Origin: Komagataeibacter melomenusus
GTDB taxonomy: Bacteria > Pseudomonadota > Alphaproteobacteria > Acetobacterales > Acetobacteraceae
Length of the DNA: 64,000 bases
Assembly: GCF_013155395.1 (NCBI RefSeq)
Contig: NZ_JABJWC010000003.1
Span: 90,075-154,074, forward strand
Direction of reading: 5' to 3'
In this document: in pieces, positions 54,987-64,000 of the stretch
How positions within the stretch are numbered: position 1 is the stretch's first letter
Layout of the letters: the number at the start of each line of letters is the position of its first letter
Program-made: the position numbers and the translations under genes
The notes under the pieces: model-generated
The model's input: the letters and a program-made list of their open reading frames with translations, nothing else
Database searches by the model: none
What the model was told of the DNA's origin: nothing

Positions 54987-57836
54987 TTGGCGATCTTCAG
55001 CCGTTTTTTTCCTGAATCACTCTCCTCTGGTCCGGCCCGCTCGCGCCTGCGTGAACGGTTGGCTGAAGCCGGTGGCGTGGGGTTGTGGATTCTGGCGCTG
55101 TGTCTCGCCATTGCGTTATGGAGTTATGACCCGCGCGATCCCTCCGCCAATACGTCAAGCGCGCAGCCGCCGGGCAACCTGCTCGGGCGGCCGGGCGCCT
55201 ATATGGCCGATTTCATGCTCCAGGATTTCGGGATCGTGGGCACGCTGGCCATTTTCTGCCTCATGGCCTGGGGCTGGCGGCTGATCCGCCACCATGGTCT
55301 GGCATCGGCGCTGCTGCGTCTCATCGCCCTGTTATGCGGCCTGCCGGTCATCGCGGCCGATGTTGCGGCCCTGCCGCTGCTGTCGGGGCTGCATGCGCCG
55401 CAATGGCCGACGCAGGCGGGGCTTGGGGGCGCGGTTGGCCTGTCGGTCGCGCATATGTCCATTCAGGCCGCCACCGTGTTCATGGGGCGTGGCGGGCCTG
55501 TGCTCGTCTGGGTGCTGGGGCTGGTCCTTGGTTCCCTGCTGGTGCTGCTCGCCTTCGCCCTGTCCCTGTCGGAATGGCAGGGCATGGGGCGGGGCCTCCT
55601 GTTCGGGCTGCGTCAGCCCGTGGCGCTGACAGCCTGGCTGCGCCGCATGACAGCCCGGCCCGAATCCGGCCGGGGCAGGGCGCAGGAACCGGCACCGGCC
55701 AGTCCGCCAGCGGCACAGGCGGCGCCTGCCGCAGCGCCCCCGTCCTCAATGGCGGCGCTGATCGGGGAAGAGGACGAACCGCTTTTCAATACCGGCCTGA
55801 CAGCCCCCGCGCCGCATGCGGCCGCTGCCCCCCCGCAGGCGGGTATGGCCTCCGGCACGGGCCTGATGGCGGTGCATGATGCAGCCCCCGCGGGCGGCCT
55901 GCGCGCGCCAGATGCCCCCAACATGCCCGCCACCACGGGCAGGGCGAAGGATACGGCGCCCCCCGCGCTGCCCGGCAGCCGCAAGGCGGAAGGCGGACGA
56001 CCGGCTCAGGTGTCATTGCAGAGTAACTGGATGCACCCTCCGGGCATGGATGAGGATATTCCGCAGCCGCTGCTCATGGGGGGCGATGACACGGCAGCCG
56101 ATCGCGCGCCATGGCATGACGAGCCCGTGTCGCCCGAAAACCGGCCCGTGACCGACCATCCGGGCACGCCATCCGCCAGTGACGAGCCTGCGCGCCCCAA
56201 TATCTTCTCGCGCCTTTTCTCCGGTGGCGCGCGCGCCGATGAACCGCCCGCCCGGCCCGAGGCATATGAGTCGCCTGCGCCCGCGGCGTCCGCCACGCCT
56301 GCCTATACGCCTCCGGCGCAGCCGCAATGGCAGTTTCCCTCGCTTTCACTGCTTACGCCGCCGCCGCCTGCCTCAACAACCAAGCCGACGGAGGAACTGC
56401 TCAGGGCCAATGCCGCCCAGCTTGTCACCGTGCTGTCCGAATACGGGGTGCAGGGCACGATCGTGGCCTATCATGCAGGCCCGGTGGTCACGCTGTATGA
56501 ACTCCAGCCCGCAGCCGGCATCCGCGCCGCCCGCGTGATTGGCCTGGCGGATGACGTGGCGCGTTCCCTGTCGGTGCTGAGCGTGCGCATCGCCACCGTG
56601 CCGGGGCGCAACGTGATTGGCATCGAGGTGCCGAATTCACGGCGCGAGACGGTCTATTTCTCCGAACTGCTCATGGACCCCCGATGGGCGCATTCCCCCG
56701 CGCGGCTCAACCTTGCGCTTGGCAAGGATATTGCGGGTGAATCGGTCTATAGCGACCTTGCCGCCATGCCTCACCTGCTGATCGCGGGCACCACGGGGTC
56801 GGGCAAGTCGGTGGGGGTGAACTCCATGATCCTGTCACTGCTCTACCGGCTCTCGCCCGAGCAGTGCCGCCTGATCCTGATCGACCCCAAGATCCTTGAG
56901 CTGTCCATCTACGAAGGCATTCCCCATCTCATGACGCCGGTGGTGACGGAACCGGCCAAGGCGGTCGCGGCCCTGAAATGGGCGGTGCGCGAGATGGACC
57001 GCCGCTACCGCGCCATGGCGCACCTGCAGGTGCGCAACATCGCCAGCTACAACGAGCGCGTGACCGAAGCCCGCGAGCGTGGCGAGATCGTGACCCGGCG
57101 CGTGCAGACCGGCTACGACCCCGAAACCGGCAAGCCGACATTCGAGGAGCAGCAGCTTGCCCTTGATTCGCTGCCCTATCTTGTCATCGTGGTGGACGAG
57201 ATGGCCGATCTCATGATCGTGGCGGGCAAGGAGATCGAATCCCTGCTGCAGCGCCTCGCCCAGAAGGCGCGCGCGGCGGGCATCCATCTCATCCTGGCCA
57301 CCCAGCGCCCCTCGGTCGATGTGATTACCGGCACCATCAAGGCCAACTTCCCCACGCGCATTTCATTTCAGGTTATCAGCAAGTTCGACAGCCGCACCAT
57401 TCTGGGCGAGCAGGGGGCCGAGCAGCTTCTGGGCCGCGGCGACATGCTGTTCATGCAGGCGGGCGGACGGATCACGCGCGTGCATGGCCCGTTCGTGGCG
57501 GATGCGGAGGTGGAGGCCGTGGTGGCCTTCCTGCGCACGCAGGGCGAGCCGATCTATGATGATGATGTCATCTCGCCGCAGGAAGAAGACAGCGCGGACA
57601 AGCCCTTCGCCGCCCCCTCTGGTGGTGCTGAGGAAGATGGCCTGTTCGCGCAGGCGGTTGAGGTGGTGGCGCGTGAAGGCAAGGCATCGACTTCCTTCAT
57701 CCAGCGCCATCTCTCGATCGGCTATAACCGCGCGGCCAAGATCATCGAGCAGATGGAAAAGGAAGGGCTGGTCAGCGAGGCCAACCACGTGGGCCGCCGT
57801 GAAGTGCTGATGCGCCGCCCGACGGAAGACGAATGA
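54987..57836 (+). CDS. ftsK: DNA translocase FtsK
   Basis: A 949-residue septal DNA pump. Four TM helices lie in residues 25-190. A Pro/Ala-rich linker of about 250 residues follows. The motor domain has Walker A GTTGSGKS (601-608) and VVDEMADLM (Walker B). The C-terminal gamma winged helix (DGLFAQAVEVVAREGKASTS onward) reads KOPS sites. The TTG at 54987 is the only start that keeps this N-terminus, because a stop lies 18 nt upstream in frame. It overlaps the next gene by 4 nt. Confidence 0.96.
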   Translation: MAIFSRFFPESLSSGPARSRLRERLAEAGGVGLWILALCLAIALWSYDPRDPSANTSSAQPPGNLLGRPGAYMADFMLQDFGIVGTLAIFCLMAWGWRLIRHHGLASALLRLIALLCGLPVIAADVAALPLLSGLHAPQWPTQAGLGGAVGLSVAHMSIQAATVFMGRGGPVLVWVLGLVLGSLLVLLAFALSLSEWQGMGRGLLFGLRQPVALTAWLRRMTARPESGRGRAQEPAPASPPAAQAAPAAAPPSSMAALIGEEDEPLFNTGLTAPAPHAAAAPPQAGMASGTGLMAVHDAAPAGGLRAPDAPNMPATTGRAKDTAPPALPGSRKAEGGRPAQVSLQSNWMHPPGMDEDIPQPLLMGGDDTAADRAPWHDEPVSPENRPVTDHPGTPSASDEPARPNIFSRLFSGGARADEPPARPEAYESPAPAASATPAYTPPAQPQWQFPSLSLLTPPPPASTTKPTEELLRANAAQLVTVLSEYGVQGTIVAYHAGPVVTLYELQPAAGIRAARVIGLADDVARSLSVLSVRIATVPGRNVIGIEVPNSRRETVYFSELLMDPRWAHSPARLNLALGKDIAGESVYSDLAAMPHLLIAGTTGSGKSVGVNSMILSLLYRLSPEQCRLILIDPKILELSIYEGIPHLMTPVVTEPAKAVAALKWAVREMDRRYRAMAHLQVRNIASYNERVTEARERGEIVTRRVQTGYDPETGKPTFEEQQLALDSLPYLVIVVDEMADLMIVAGKEIESLLQRLAQKARAAGIHLILATQRPSVDVITGTIKANFPTRISFQVISKFDSRTILGEQGAEQLLGRGDMLFMQAGGRITRVHGPFVADAEVEAVVAFLRTQGEPIYDDDVISPQEEDSADKPFAAPSGGAEEDGLFAQAVEVVAREGKASTSFIQRHLSIGYNRAAKIIEQMEKEGLVSEANHVGRREVLMRRPTEDE

Positions 57837-58591
57837 GGCCCCCTCCACCCCGGCATGCCTCCGTGCAGGTCACAGGCCCCCTGCCGTTCACGGTTCTGTA
57901 CCGTGACAACCGCTTCGTGGTGCTCGACAAGCCGCCGGGGCTGCCGGTCCATCCCGGCCGGAAGGGCGGGGCGAGCGTCGAGGACTGGTTTCCCCTCATC
58001 TCACGCCATCGCAACGGGCCATGGCTGGCGCACAGGCTGGATCAGGACACGGCGGGCTGTCTGGTCGTGGCGCTGCGCAAGCAGGCGCTCGTGGCCGCGC
58101 AGGCCTGTTTTGCCTCAGGCCGCGCCCGCAAGACCTACTGGGCCATCGTGCATGGCATGCCCGCGGGGCTGTCTGGCGTGGTCGAGGCCCCGCTTGCCCG
58201 CGTGGAAGAGGCCGGGCAGTGGCGTATGCAGGCCAATGTACAAGGCGCGCCGCCCGCGCGCACGCGGTGGCGGGTGCTGGGGCAGGGCCGGGATGCGGCG
58301 GGTGCGCCCATAAGCTGGCTGGAACTGGCGCTGGAAACCGGGCGCACCCATCAGGCCCGCGCGCACTGCGCCCTGCTTGGCTGCCCCATCCGGGGGGACG
58401 GGCGCTATGGCGCGCCCGGGCCGGGGGCGCTACATCTCATGAGCCGCGGCATCATCCTGCCGCTTGACCCGCCCGTACGGGCTCTGGCCCCTCCACCGGA
58501 TCATATGCGCCACATCATGGCCGAGGCGGGCTGGGTCGTGCCGCCTGCCAACGTGGAAAAGGAAACAGCACGGTGTTCGCCCATACTCTGA
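57833..58591 (+). CDS. RluA-family pseudouridine synthase
   Basis: A 252-residue RNA pseudouridine synthase. D70 in HRLDQDTAG is the catalytic aspartate. VLDKPPGLPVHPG, RARKTYWAIVHG and LETGRTHQARAH are the other family motifs. There is no S4 domain, as in RluA and TruC. The target RNA cannot be told. The ATG overlaps the ftsK stop. Confidence 0.9.
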   Translation: MRPPPPRHASVQVTGPLPFTVLYRDNRFVVLDKPPGLPVHPGRKGGASVEDWFPLISRHRNGPWLAHRLDQDTAGCLVVALRKQALVAAQACFASGRARKTYWAIVHGMPAGLSGVVEAPLARVEEAGQWRMQANVQGAPPARTRWRVLGQGRDAAGAPISWLELALETGRTHQARAHCALLGCPIRGDGRYGAPGPGALHLMSRGIILPLDPPVRALAPPPDHMRHIMAEAGWVVPPANVEKETARCSPIL

Positions 58592-60684
58592 CGCAGGAAC
58601 TGCTGCGTGTTCTGGAACGGCCAGACCTGCGGGTGATTGCGGGCGCGCGGCGTATCGTGCTGGACCCGGTGCTCGAAGCACCTTTCCGCATCCTGCCCGA
58701 TGGGGGGATCGTGCTCGGCCTGCCATTACAGGGCAACCTTGAGCAGACGGCCTTCTTCCTGCGCCATGCGCTGGAACTCGCCGCCCTGCTGGAACGCGCG
58801 CCCCGGCAGCCCTTTCATGCCGCCTTCTGCGCCGCCCGCACGGCAGCCCTGTTCTGGTACCTTGATACGGGTCGCACCGATAGCGATGCACCTGCCGCGT
58901 GGGTGCCCCCCATGGCTGGCCCCGATGTGCCGGACAGCGCCACCCTGCGCGCGATATGGCCCGCGCTTGCCCCTTTGCAGCCAGCCCTTGCAGCGCGGCC
59001 GGTAGCGGCTGATTTCACGGCGCTGCACGGCGCGCTTGTCCCGTTGTGGAAGCTGCTTGGCCCGATCGAGACCCTGATGGCCACGGGTGGCGATGCCCGG
59101 CTGGCAGTGGACCCGGCAACGGGGCTGAACCATTATGGCTGTTCGCACCGGCCCCGGCCCTGGGCCATCACCTTTGCCTCGTCCACGGCCTCGTCATTGT
59201 CCGAGCGCGGCTTTGCAGGCGCCGAAACGGCCCGTCTCGCTTTGGTGGCGGGGGCATTGCAGGGGCAGGCGGAGGCGGCAGCCCTGGCGCAGGATGCCGA
59301 CATACAGGCCCGCATCGCCAGCTCTTTTGGCCTGACCGAAGCGGAGGGCGTCGTGCTGGCCCCTTCGGGCACGGATTGCGAACTCTATGCACTGGCCCTC
59401 GCGGCGCTGGCGCCCGGTGGCCGCCCCGTCAGCAATATCCTCCTTGCCCCCGAGGAGACGGGCAGCGGCGTGCCCCTGGCGGCGCAGGGCCGCCATTTTG
59501 CCAATGATACGGCCCTTGGCCACGGTGTGACGCGGGGTACGCGCATTGCAGGCTTCCCCGATGACACGGAGGTGGCCAACGTGCCCATGCGCGATGGGGC
59601 GGGCCATGTCCGCGCCTTGCCAGAGGTGGACGCGCAGACCTGCCGCCTGGCGCATGAACTGCGCGCCGCCGGTCGCCATGTGCTGCTGCATCGGCTTGAC
59701 CTGTCCAAGACGGGCCTGCTGGCGCCGGGGCTTGCGGCGCTGGAACAGGCGACCGCCCCGCTGGAAACGGACTCGGGCGACCGGCCCGACGTGGTGGTGG
59801 ATGCCTGCCAGGCGCGGCTCGAACCGGCACGGGTGCGCGCCTATCTGGACATGGGCTGGATGGTCATGGTGACCGGCTCCAAATTCTTTACCGGGCCACC
59901 CTTCTGCGGGGCGCTGCTGCTGCCTGCCTGCGTGCGCCGCAGGCTGGATGGCCCGCGCAGCCTGCCCGTTGGGCTTGCGGATTACAGCTACCGTGCCGCC
60001 TGGCCCGCAGGCCCCGCGCGCGACAGCCTGCCTGCAGGGCACAATATCGGCCTTATCCTGCGCTGGCAGGCGGCATTGGCTGAAATAACGGCGTTTGGCG
60101 CCATACCCCGCGCCGTGGTGCGCGACCGGCTGCGTACGTTCCTTGCCGCCGTAACGGCGCAGATCGCAGCAAGCCCCGTGCTGGAACTGCTGCCACCTGT
60201 TGCCCCCGCCCGGCCCGGCCCGGATCAGGCATGGGACTGCCTGCCCACCATCATGAGCTTTTTTGTCCGCGCGCCCGACAGCCCTGATGGCGGCTTCCGC
60301 CCATTGGCAGTGGCCGAGGCACGGCAGTTATATGCATGGCTCAATACCGATCTTTCCGGCTGCATCCCTGCTGATGATCCGGATGTCGCCCTTGCCGCGG
60401 TGCTATGCCATGTGGGCCAGCCGGTGCCGCTGGCCCATCCTGCCCTGCCGGGCGCACTGGCAGGCGCGCTGCGGATTTCGGCGGGCGCGCGGCTGGTTTC
60501 GGGCGAACCCTCGCATGAGGGCATGGACCCGACCGAACGCCTGCGCCGCGAGGCGCGCAATGTGGGGCGCATCCTTGACAAGATTGGCCTGATCCTGCGG
60601 CACTGGTCCCGCCTTGCCACCATGGCCCCGGTGCAGACCTACCTGCCGCATGGCTGGCGGGCGCGCGCGATCCTGCCTGCCTGA
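58573..60684 (+). CDS. Uncharacterised 703-residue PLP-dependent-type enzyme
   Basis: The central part resembles fold-type I PLP enzymes: VVVDACQARLEP (D410 and Q413, the Asp and Gln that hold the cofactor ring) is followed 24 residues later by GSKFFTGPPFCG with K437 as the likely PLP lysine. This most resembles class V aminotransferase/desulfurase geometry. LAPSGTDCELYALALAAL before it fits the phosphate-binding region. The N-terminal 190 residues and the C-terminal 200 have no family I recognise. GTG start with AAGGA 10 nt upstream, overlapping the previous gene by 19 nt. Confidence 0.7.
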   Translation: MFAHTLTQELLRVLERPDLRVIAGARRIVLDPVLEAPFRILPDGGIVLGLPLQGNLEQTAFFLRHALELAALLERAPRQPFHAAFCAARTAALFWYLDTGRTDSDAPAAWVPPMAGPDVPDSATLRAIWPALAPLQPALAARPVAADFTALHGALVPLWKLLGPIETLMATGGDARLAVDPATGLNHYGCSHRPRPWAITFASSTASSLSERGFAGAETARLALVAGALQGQAEAAALAQDADIQARIASSFGLTEAEGVVLAPSGTDCELYALALAALAPGGRPVSNILLAPEETGSGVPLAAQGRHFANDTALGHGVTRGTRIAGFPDDTEVANVPMRDGAGHVRALPEVDAQTCRLAHELRAAGRHVLLHRLDLSKTGLLAPGLAALEQATAPLETDSGDRPDVVVDACQARLEPARVRAYLDMGWMVMVTGSKFFTGPPFCGALLLPACVRRRLDGPRSLPVGLADYSYRAAWPAGPARDSLPAGHNIGLILRWQAALAEITAFGAIPRAVVRDRLRTFLAAVTAQIAASPVLELLPPVAPARPGPDQAWDCLPTIMSFFVRAPDSPDGGFRPLAVAEARQLYAWLNTDLSGCIPADDPDVALAAVLCHVGQPVPLAHPALPGALAGALRISAGARLVSGEPSHEGMDPTERLRREARNVGRILDKIGLILRHWSRLATMAPVQTYLPHGWRARAILPA

Positions 60685-60721
60685 TGACTTTTCCCTGTTT
60701 TTTCCATGATGGATTCCCGGC

Positions 60722-61393
60722 GTGACGATACAGACCAACCACGGCAATTTTCTTGATACCCCGCAACTGGAGAAGGGGGTGACCCGCTTCTGGCTGATCC
60801 GCCATGCCCTGGTGGAGCAAAATGCCCGCATGCGGCTGTATGGGGCGATGGATGTGCCGCTCTGCCCTGACAGCCTCGTGGCGCAGCGCGCGATGTACGA
60901 AACGCTGGCCCGCCGCCTGCCCAGGCCCGCCTTGTGGTTCACCTCGCCGCTATCGCGCACCCAGCATACCGCGCGCGCCATCCAGAAGGCAGGCTACGGC
61001 CCGCATGAATGGTGCGTGGAGCCTGACCTGACCGAACAGTCGATGGGCGAATGGCACGGCATTACGCATGATACGCTGCCCGATAAGCTGAGCCTGCCCG
61101 CCCACCCGTTCTGGTCGGTGGGGGCAACGGAACTGCCGCCGCAGGGCGAAAGCATGGTGCAGGTGTGCTCGCGCGTGGGGTCCTGCCTTGACCGCCTTGC
61201 CGCCGAGCATGAAGGGCAGGACATGGTGGTGGTCAGCCACGGGGGCGCCATCCGCGCGGCCCTGGCCCATGCCCTGCGCATTCACCCTGAAACGGCGCTG
61301 CATTTCTCCATCCAGAACCTGGCGCTGAGTGTGATCGAGCGCCTGCCGGAGGGGTGGCGCATCGTGACCGTGAACGACCTGCCACTGCCTTGA
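60722..61393 (+). CDS. Histidine phosphatase family protein
   Basis: A 223-residue phosphoglycerate-mutase-like phosphatase. WLIRHALVEQNARMRLYG carries the phosphorylated histidine in RHA (normally RHG), and VVVSHGGAIRAAL carries the second histidine. TSPLSRTQHTARAI holds the conserved Arg. The substrate is unknown; alpha-ribazole phosphatase-like activity is one option. GTG start. Confidence 0.85.
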   Translation: MTIQTNHGNFLDTPQLEKGVTRFWLIRHALVEQNARMRLYGAMDVPLCPDSLVAQRAMYETLARRLPRPALWFTSPLSRTQHTARAIQKAGYGPHEWCVEPDLTEQSMGEWHGITHDTLPDKLSLPAHPFWSVGATELPPQGESMVQVCSRVGSCLDRLAAEHEGQDMVVVSHGGAIRAALAHALRIHPETALHFSIQNLALSVIERLPEGWRIVTVNDLPLP

Positions 61394-61411
61394 GAAACGG
61401 GGATGCAGAAT

Positions 61412-61434
61412 AAAAGCTTCACCAAAAACTTTTA
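61412..61434. repeat. Dispersed palindromic repeat, copy 8 (right end only)
   Basis: AAAGCTTCACCAAAAACTTT matches the right end of copies 1 and 4. The rest of the element is absent. It lies 18 nt after the phosphatase stop and 27 nt before the stop of the small minus-strand gene. Confidence 0.75.
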
Positions 61435-61461
61435 TTCTTTACAATTATTTAAGCGTAATTC

Positions 61462-61581
61462 TCAGCGCAGGGCGCATGTCAGCAGGCAGGTCTCGGCGGG
61501 GCGTGCGGCATGCAGGTCATTGGATGCGGCCAGACCCGCCACGATCGCGGCGGTTGCCAGAATGAGCGAAAGCGTGTGCAT
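61462..61581 (-). CDS. Small exported peptide, 39 residues
   Basis: The ATG at 61581 has GGAGG 8 nt upstream (GGAGGGAATGGTC before the start). The peptide is a signal-type hydrophobic segment (LSLILATAAIVAGLAAS, residues 4-20) followed by a short tail with two cysteines (ETCLLTCALR). A cleaved or membrane-held peptide is likely. I know no family. It is convergent with the phosphatase gene across a repeat remnant. Confidence 0.6.
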   Translation of the reverse strand: MHTLSLILATAAIVAGLAASNDLHAARPAETCLLTCALR

Positions 61582-61751
61582 GACCATTCCCTCCGCTGCT
61601 GGCGCGGTTGCCCTGGTCCGTCGCAGGGCCGAGGCCCGTCACCTGACCGGTTGACCATCATGCCCGGGCGCGGTTGCGGCAATCCAGTAAAAAAGTTGGA
61701 GTCCTGCGCGGCGTGCTGGTCCATCGCCGTGGGGCCGGGTATCATGCAGGC

Positions 61752-62213
61752 ATGACACGTCCGCGCCCGGCTTATTTCATGGATATTGCGATGGCGGAGG
61801 CGCGGGCCGCGTCGCTGCGCGGCGAGGTGCCGGTAGGCGCCGCCCTTGCCGGGCCGCAGGGGCAGGTGCTTGCGCGCGCGGGCAACCGGGTGGAGGAATG
61901 GCATGACCCCTCCGCCCATGCCGAAATGCAGGTCATGCGTGCTGCAACCCGCCTGCGCGGCGGGGCGCGCCTGGCGGACTGCACGCTTTATGTCACGCTT
62001 GAGCCATGCCCCATGTGTGCAGCGGCGGCGGTGCATTTCCGTATCGGCCGGATTGTGTTCGGGGCGTATGACCCCAAGGGCGGGGGCGTGGAACATGGCC
62101 CGCGGGTGTTCGCGCAGGCCCGCTGCCTGCACCGGCCCGAAACGGTGGGCGGCATGCGTGAGCGTGAGGCCGGGGCGCTGCTACGGGATTTTTTTGCCCA
62201 TAAGCGCGTCTAA
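61752..62213 (+). CDS. tadA: tRNA-specific adenosine deaminase
   Basis: This 153-residue enzyme converts A34 to inosine in tRNA-Arg(ACG). H56-A-E58 and P-C86-P-M-C89 form the zinc and catalytic site. GEVPVGAALAGPQG, HDPSAHAEMQVMR and LYVTLEPCPMCAAA are diagnostic. The ATG at 61752 is chosen; the frame is open upstream to 61674 but unconserved. Confidence 0.95.
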   Translation: MTRPRPAYFMDIAMAEARAASLRGEVPVGAALAGPQGQVLARAGNRVEEWHDPSAHAEMQVMRAATRLRGGARLADCTLYVTLEPCPMCAAAAVHFRIGRIVFGAYDPKGGGVEHGPRVFAQARCLHRPETVGGMREREAGALLRDFFAHKRV

Positions 62214-62335
62214 CCTATTTGTCATGCAACGGTATAACACGGGTCGGCTCTCTTGCGGCACAATGCAGGGAATGGGACTGTAATGCCCAGGCGGCCAGTC
62301 CCGCCCCGTTGTTTCGAGATTTCAGCAGGACCTCC

Positions 62336-63913
62336 ATGCTCAGGGATGCCATGTCAGACGTAGTACGGTCGAACACCCTTTCCTCCCGCCGGTTTCGCAC
62401 ACGGTTGCTGGCCTCTCTGGTAGCCAGCACGGTTATCGGGGCGGGGCTGGTCTGCGCACCTGTGGCGCGGGCCGATGAAACCGGGGTCATCCACCCCGAT
62501 ACCCAGATCCAGCAGTTGCCCAACTTCGTCAACCTGGTCAAGCAGGTCAAGCCGGCGGTGGTCTCGATCACGGCCCGCATCAAGGATGCTGACACCGGCG
62601 AGGAAATGGGCGGCGGTGGCGGCATGCAGGGCGGCTTTCCGTTCCCGTTCCCGTTCCAGATGATGCCGCAGCAGGCGCACCGCACGGTCGAGGCGCGTGG
62701 CTCGGGCTTCGTCATCTCGCCCGATGGCTACGTCGTGACCAACAACCACGTGGTCAAGGGGGCCACCAAGGTCACGGTCACGCTTGATGACGGCACGGCG
62801 CTGCCCGCCAAGATCGTGGGCCGTGATTCCAAGACCGATATCGCCCTGCTCAAGGTCTCGCCCTCGGGCAAGCTGCGCTTTATCGAACTTGGCGACTCCG
62901 ACAAGGTCGAGCCGGGCGAATGGGTGGTGGCCGTTGGCAATCCGTACGGCCTTGGCGGCACGGTGACCGCGGGCATCGTCTCCGCGCGCGGGCGTGATAT
63001 TGGCGATGGGCCATATGATTCCTTCATCCAGGTGGATGCGCCGATCAATCGCGGCAATTCCGGCGGCCCGCTGTTCACGCAGGATGGCAAGGTGGTGGGG
63101 GTGAACACCGCCATCCTCTCGCCTTCAGGCGGGTCGATCGGCATTGGCTTCGCCATTCCGTCCGATACCGTGAAGAATATTGTCGAGCAGCTTGAAAAGA
63201 CCGGCCATGTCACGCGCGGCTATCTGGGTGTTACGGCGCAGGAAATCACGCCGTCCATGGCCAGTGCGCTGGGGCTGAAGCCTTCGGCCACGGGGGCGCC
63301 GGCCACCGGGGCGCTGGTGGCCAGTGTCAGCGCGGGCAGTCCGGCAGAGAAAGCTGGCCTCAAGGCCGGTGACGTGGTGACCCAGCTGAACGGGCAGAAT
63401 ATCGATACGCCCCATACGCTGGCGGTCAATGTGGCCTCCATTACGCCGGGCACCAAGGCGTCGATCTCCTACCTGCGCAACAACAAGCCGCAAACGGCAA
63501 CCGTGCTGATTTCGAGCCTGGGCAAGGGCGGCACGGCTGATGGCACGGTGGGCGACAGCACGCATGATGCCGACAAGGGCCCCAGGCTGGGCGTAACCCT
63601 GGCCCCGCTTACGCCTGACCTGCGCCAGCAGCTCGGACTGGAGGAGAGCGTGCGCGGTGTGGTGGTGAGCGACGTGCAGCCCGGCTCGGCCGCCGAGCAG
63701 GCCGGTATCCATGCCGGTGATGTCATTCAGGCGGTGGGTGAAGTGCCGGTTGAAAACCCGCGCGCGACCGTCTCGGCCATACGGCAGGCTTTCCAGGCCA
63801 ATCACTCGGTGCTGCTGCGCGTGGTGCGCAACGGGCAGAGCGTGTTCGTGGCGGTCAGCCCCAATGCCGATGATAACGATGCGGCGACCGGTGATGATGA
63901 TGACGATCAGTAA
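62336..63913 (+). CDS. DegP/HtrA-type periplasmic serine protease
   Basis: A 525-residue protein with an N-terminal signal segment (FRTRLLASLVASTVIGAGL). The triad is H138 (TNNHVVKG), D168 (KTDIALLKV) and S242 (RGNSGGPL), with two PDZ domains after it (about 300-400 and 420-505). The C-terminus is an acidic tail (NADDNDAATGDDDDDQ). The ATG at 62336 has AGGA 6 nt upstream; one at 62351 is possible. It degrades or refolds misfolded envelope proteins. Confidence 0.95.
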   Translation: MLRDAMSDVVRSNTLSSRRFRTRLLASLVASTVIGAGLVCAPVARADETGVIHPDTQIQQLPNFVNLVKQVKPAVVSITARIKDADTGEEMGGGGGMQGGFPFPFPFQMMPQQAHRTVEARGSGFVISPDGYVVTNNHVVKGATKVTVTLDDGTALPAKIVGRDSKTDIALLKVSPSGKLRFIELGDSDKVEPGEWVVAVGNPYGLGGTVTAGIVSARGRDIGDGPYDSFIQVDAPINRGNSGGPLFTQDGKVVGVNTAILSPSGGSIGIGFAIPSDTVKNIVEQLEKTGHVTRGYLGVTAQEITPSMASALGLKPSATGAPATGALVASVSAGSPAEKAGLKAGDVVTQLNGQNIDTPHTLAVNVASITPGTKASISYLRNNKPQTATVLISSLGKGGTADGTVGDSTHDADKGPRLGVTLAPLTPDLRQQLGLEESVRGVVVSDVQPGSAAEQAGIHAGDVIQAVGEVPVENPRATVSAIRQAFQANHSVLLRVVRNGQSVFVAVSPNADDNDAATGDDDDDQ

Positions 63914-63941
63914 GAGCGGGTGAACCGAACGGATTGATATG

Positions 63942-63972
63942 GGGCCGGGGCAGTTCTGTCCTGGCCCTTTTT
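63942..63972 (+). terminator. Terminator after the DegP-type gene
   Basis: GGGCCGGGG (63942-63950) pairs with TCCTGGCCC (63959-63967), with two G-U pairs, and five T residues follow. It lies 28 nt after the stop. Confidence 0.82.
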
Positions 63973-64000
63973 ATGTGAGGGGCGGGGACGGGGGTGTAGC

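Overview
The window looks like a chromosomal segment of an acetic acid bacterium (Acetobacteraceae), most likely Komagataeibacter/Gluconacetobacter. The grounds are a complete pqqABCDE operon, high-GC codon use, alphaproteobacterial gene orders (trpB-trpA-accD-folC; mnmE-mnmG-rsmG-parA-parB; grpE, dnaK-dnaJ), a ChvG/ChvI-type two-component pair and an FnrN/AadR-like FNR. The genus is inference; the gene content is read from the sequence. The parAB genes with two intragenic parS sites suggest the segment lies within the origin-proximal part of the chromosome. I found no prophage, insertion sequence, CRISPR array or rRNA operon.

Layout. 1-6.6 kb is an oxygen-response block: the 5' part of an ETF-ubiquinone oxidoreductase, then an ompW-hemN-2OG oxygenase operon read leftwards, a GNAT-like gene, fnr, and an AI-2E transporter. 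Two perfect FNR boxes lie in front of ompW and between the GNAT-like gene and fnr. 6.9-10.1 kb is pqqABCDE with a terminator-like hairpin after pqqA. 10.1-12.6 kb is a chvI-chvG-like pair on the minus strand. 12.8-20.1 kb holds grpE, dnaK, dnaJ, dapB, metK and trmB, with matching heat-shock-type promoters before grpE and dnaK. 20.1-31.5 kb is mixed metabolism: SDR, DedA, an S9 peptidase, two sugar porters, SelO, a HIBYL-CoA hydrolase, a flavin reductase and a Zur-like repressor. 31.5-36 kb is trpB-trpA-accD-folC on the minus strand, then corA and a beta-barrel porin.

38.8-43.6 kb is the least ordinary part. It is a minus-strand cluster of a family-61 glycosyltransferase, a family-17 glycosyltransferase fused to a discoidin (F5/8 C) domain, and a 700-residue secreted protein of unknown function. 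It looks like an accessory surface-glycan or surface-protein locus inserted between a porin and rho. 43.7-52.6 kb is rho, a quinone reductase, an alkyltransferase, mnmE-mnmG-rsmG-parA-parB and a tRNA-Lys(CUU). 52.7-64 kb is a class I glutamine amidotransferase, rluB-like, rsmD, ftsK, an RluA-family synthase, an uncharacterised 703-residue PLP-type protein, a histidine phosphatase, tadA and a DegP-type protease.

A dispersed palindromic repeat of about 80 bp runs through the window: four good copies and four degraded or truncated ones. Each good copy has two nested hairpins inside complementary outer arms. All eight lie just after a stop codon, and five sit between convergent genes, so they probably act as two-way terminators. 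Three small genes are called from ribosome binding sites and composition: pqqA, a 43-residue membrane peptide before zur, and a 39-residue exported peptide before tadA.
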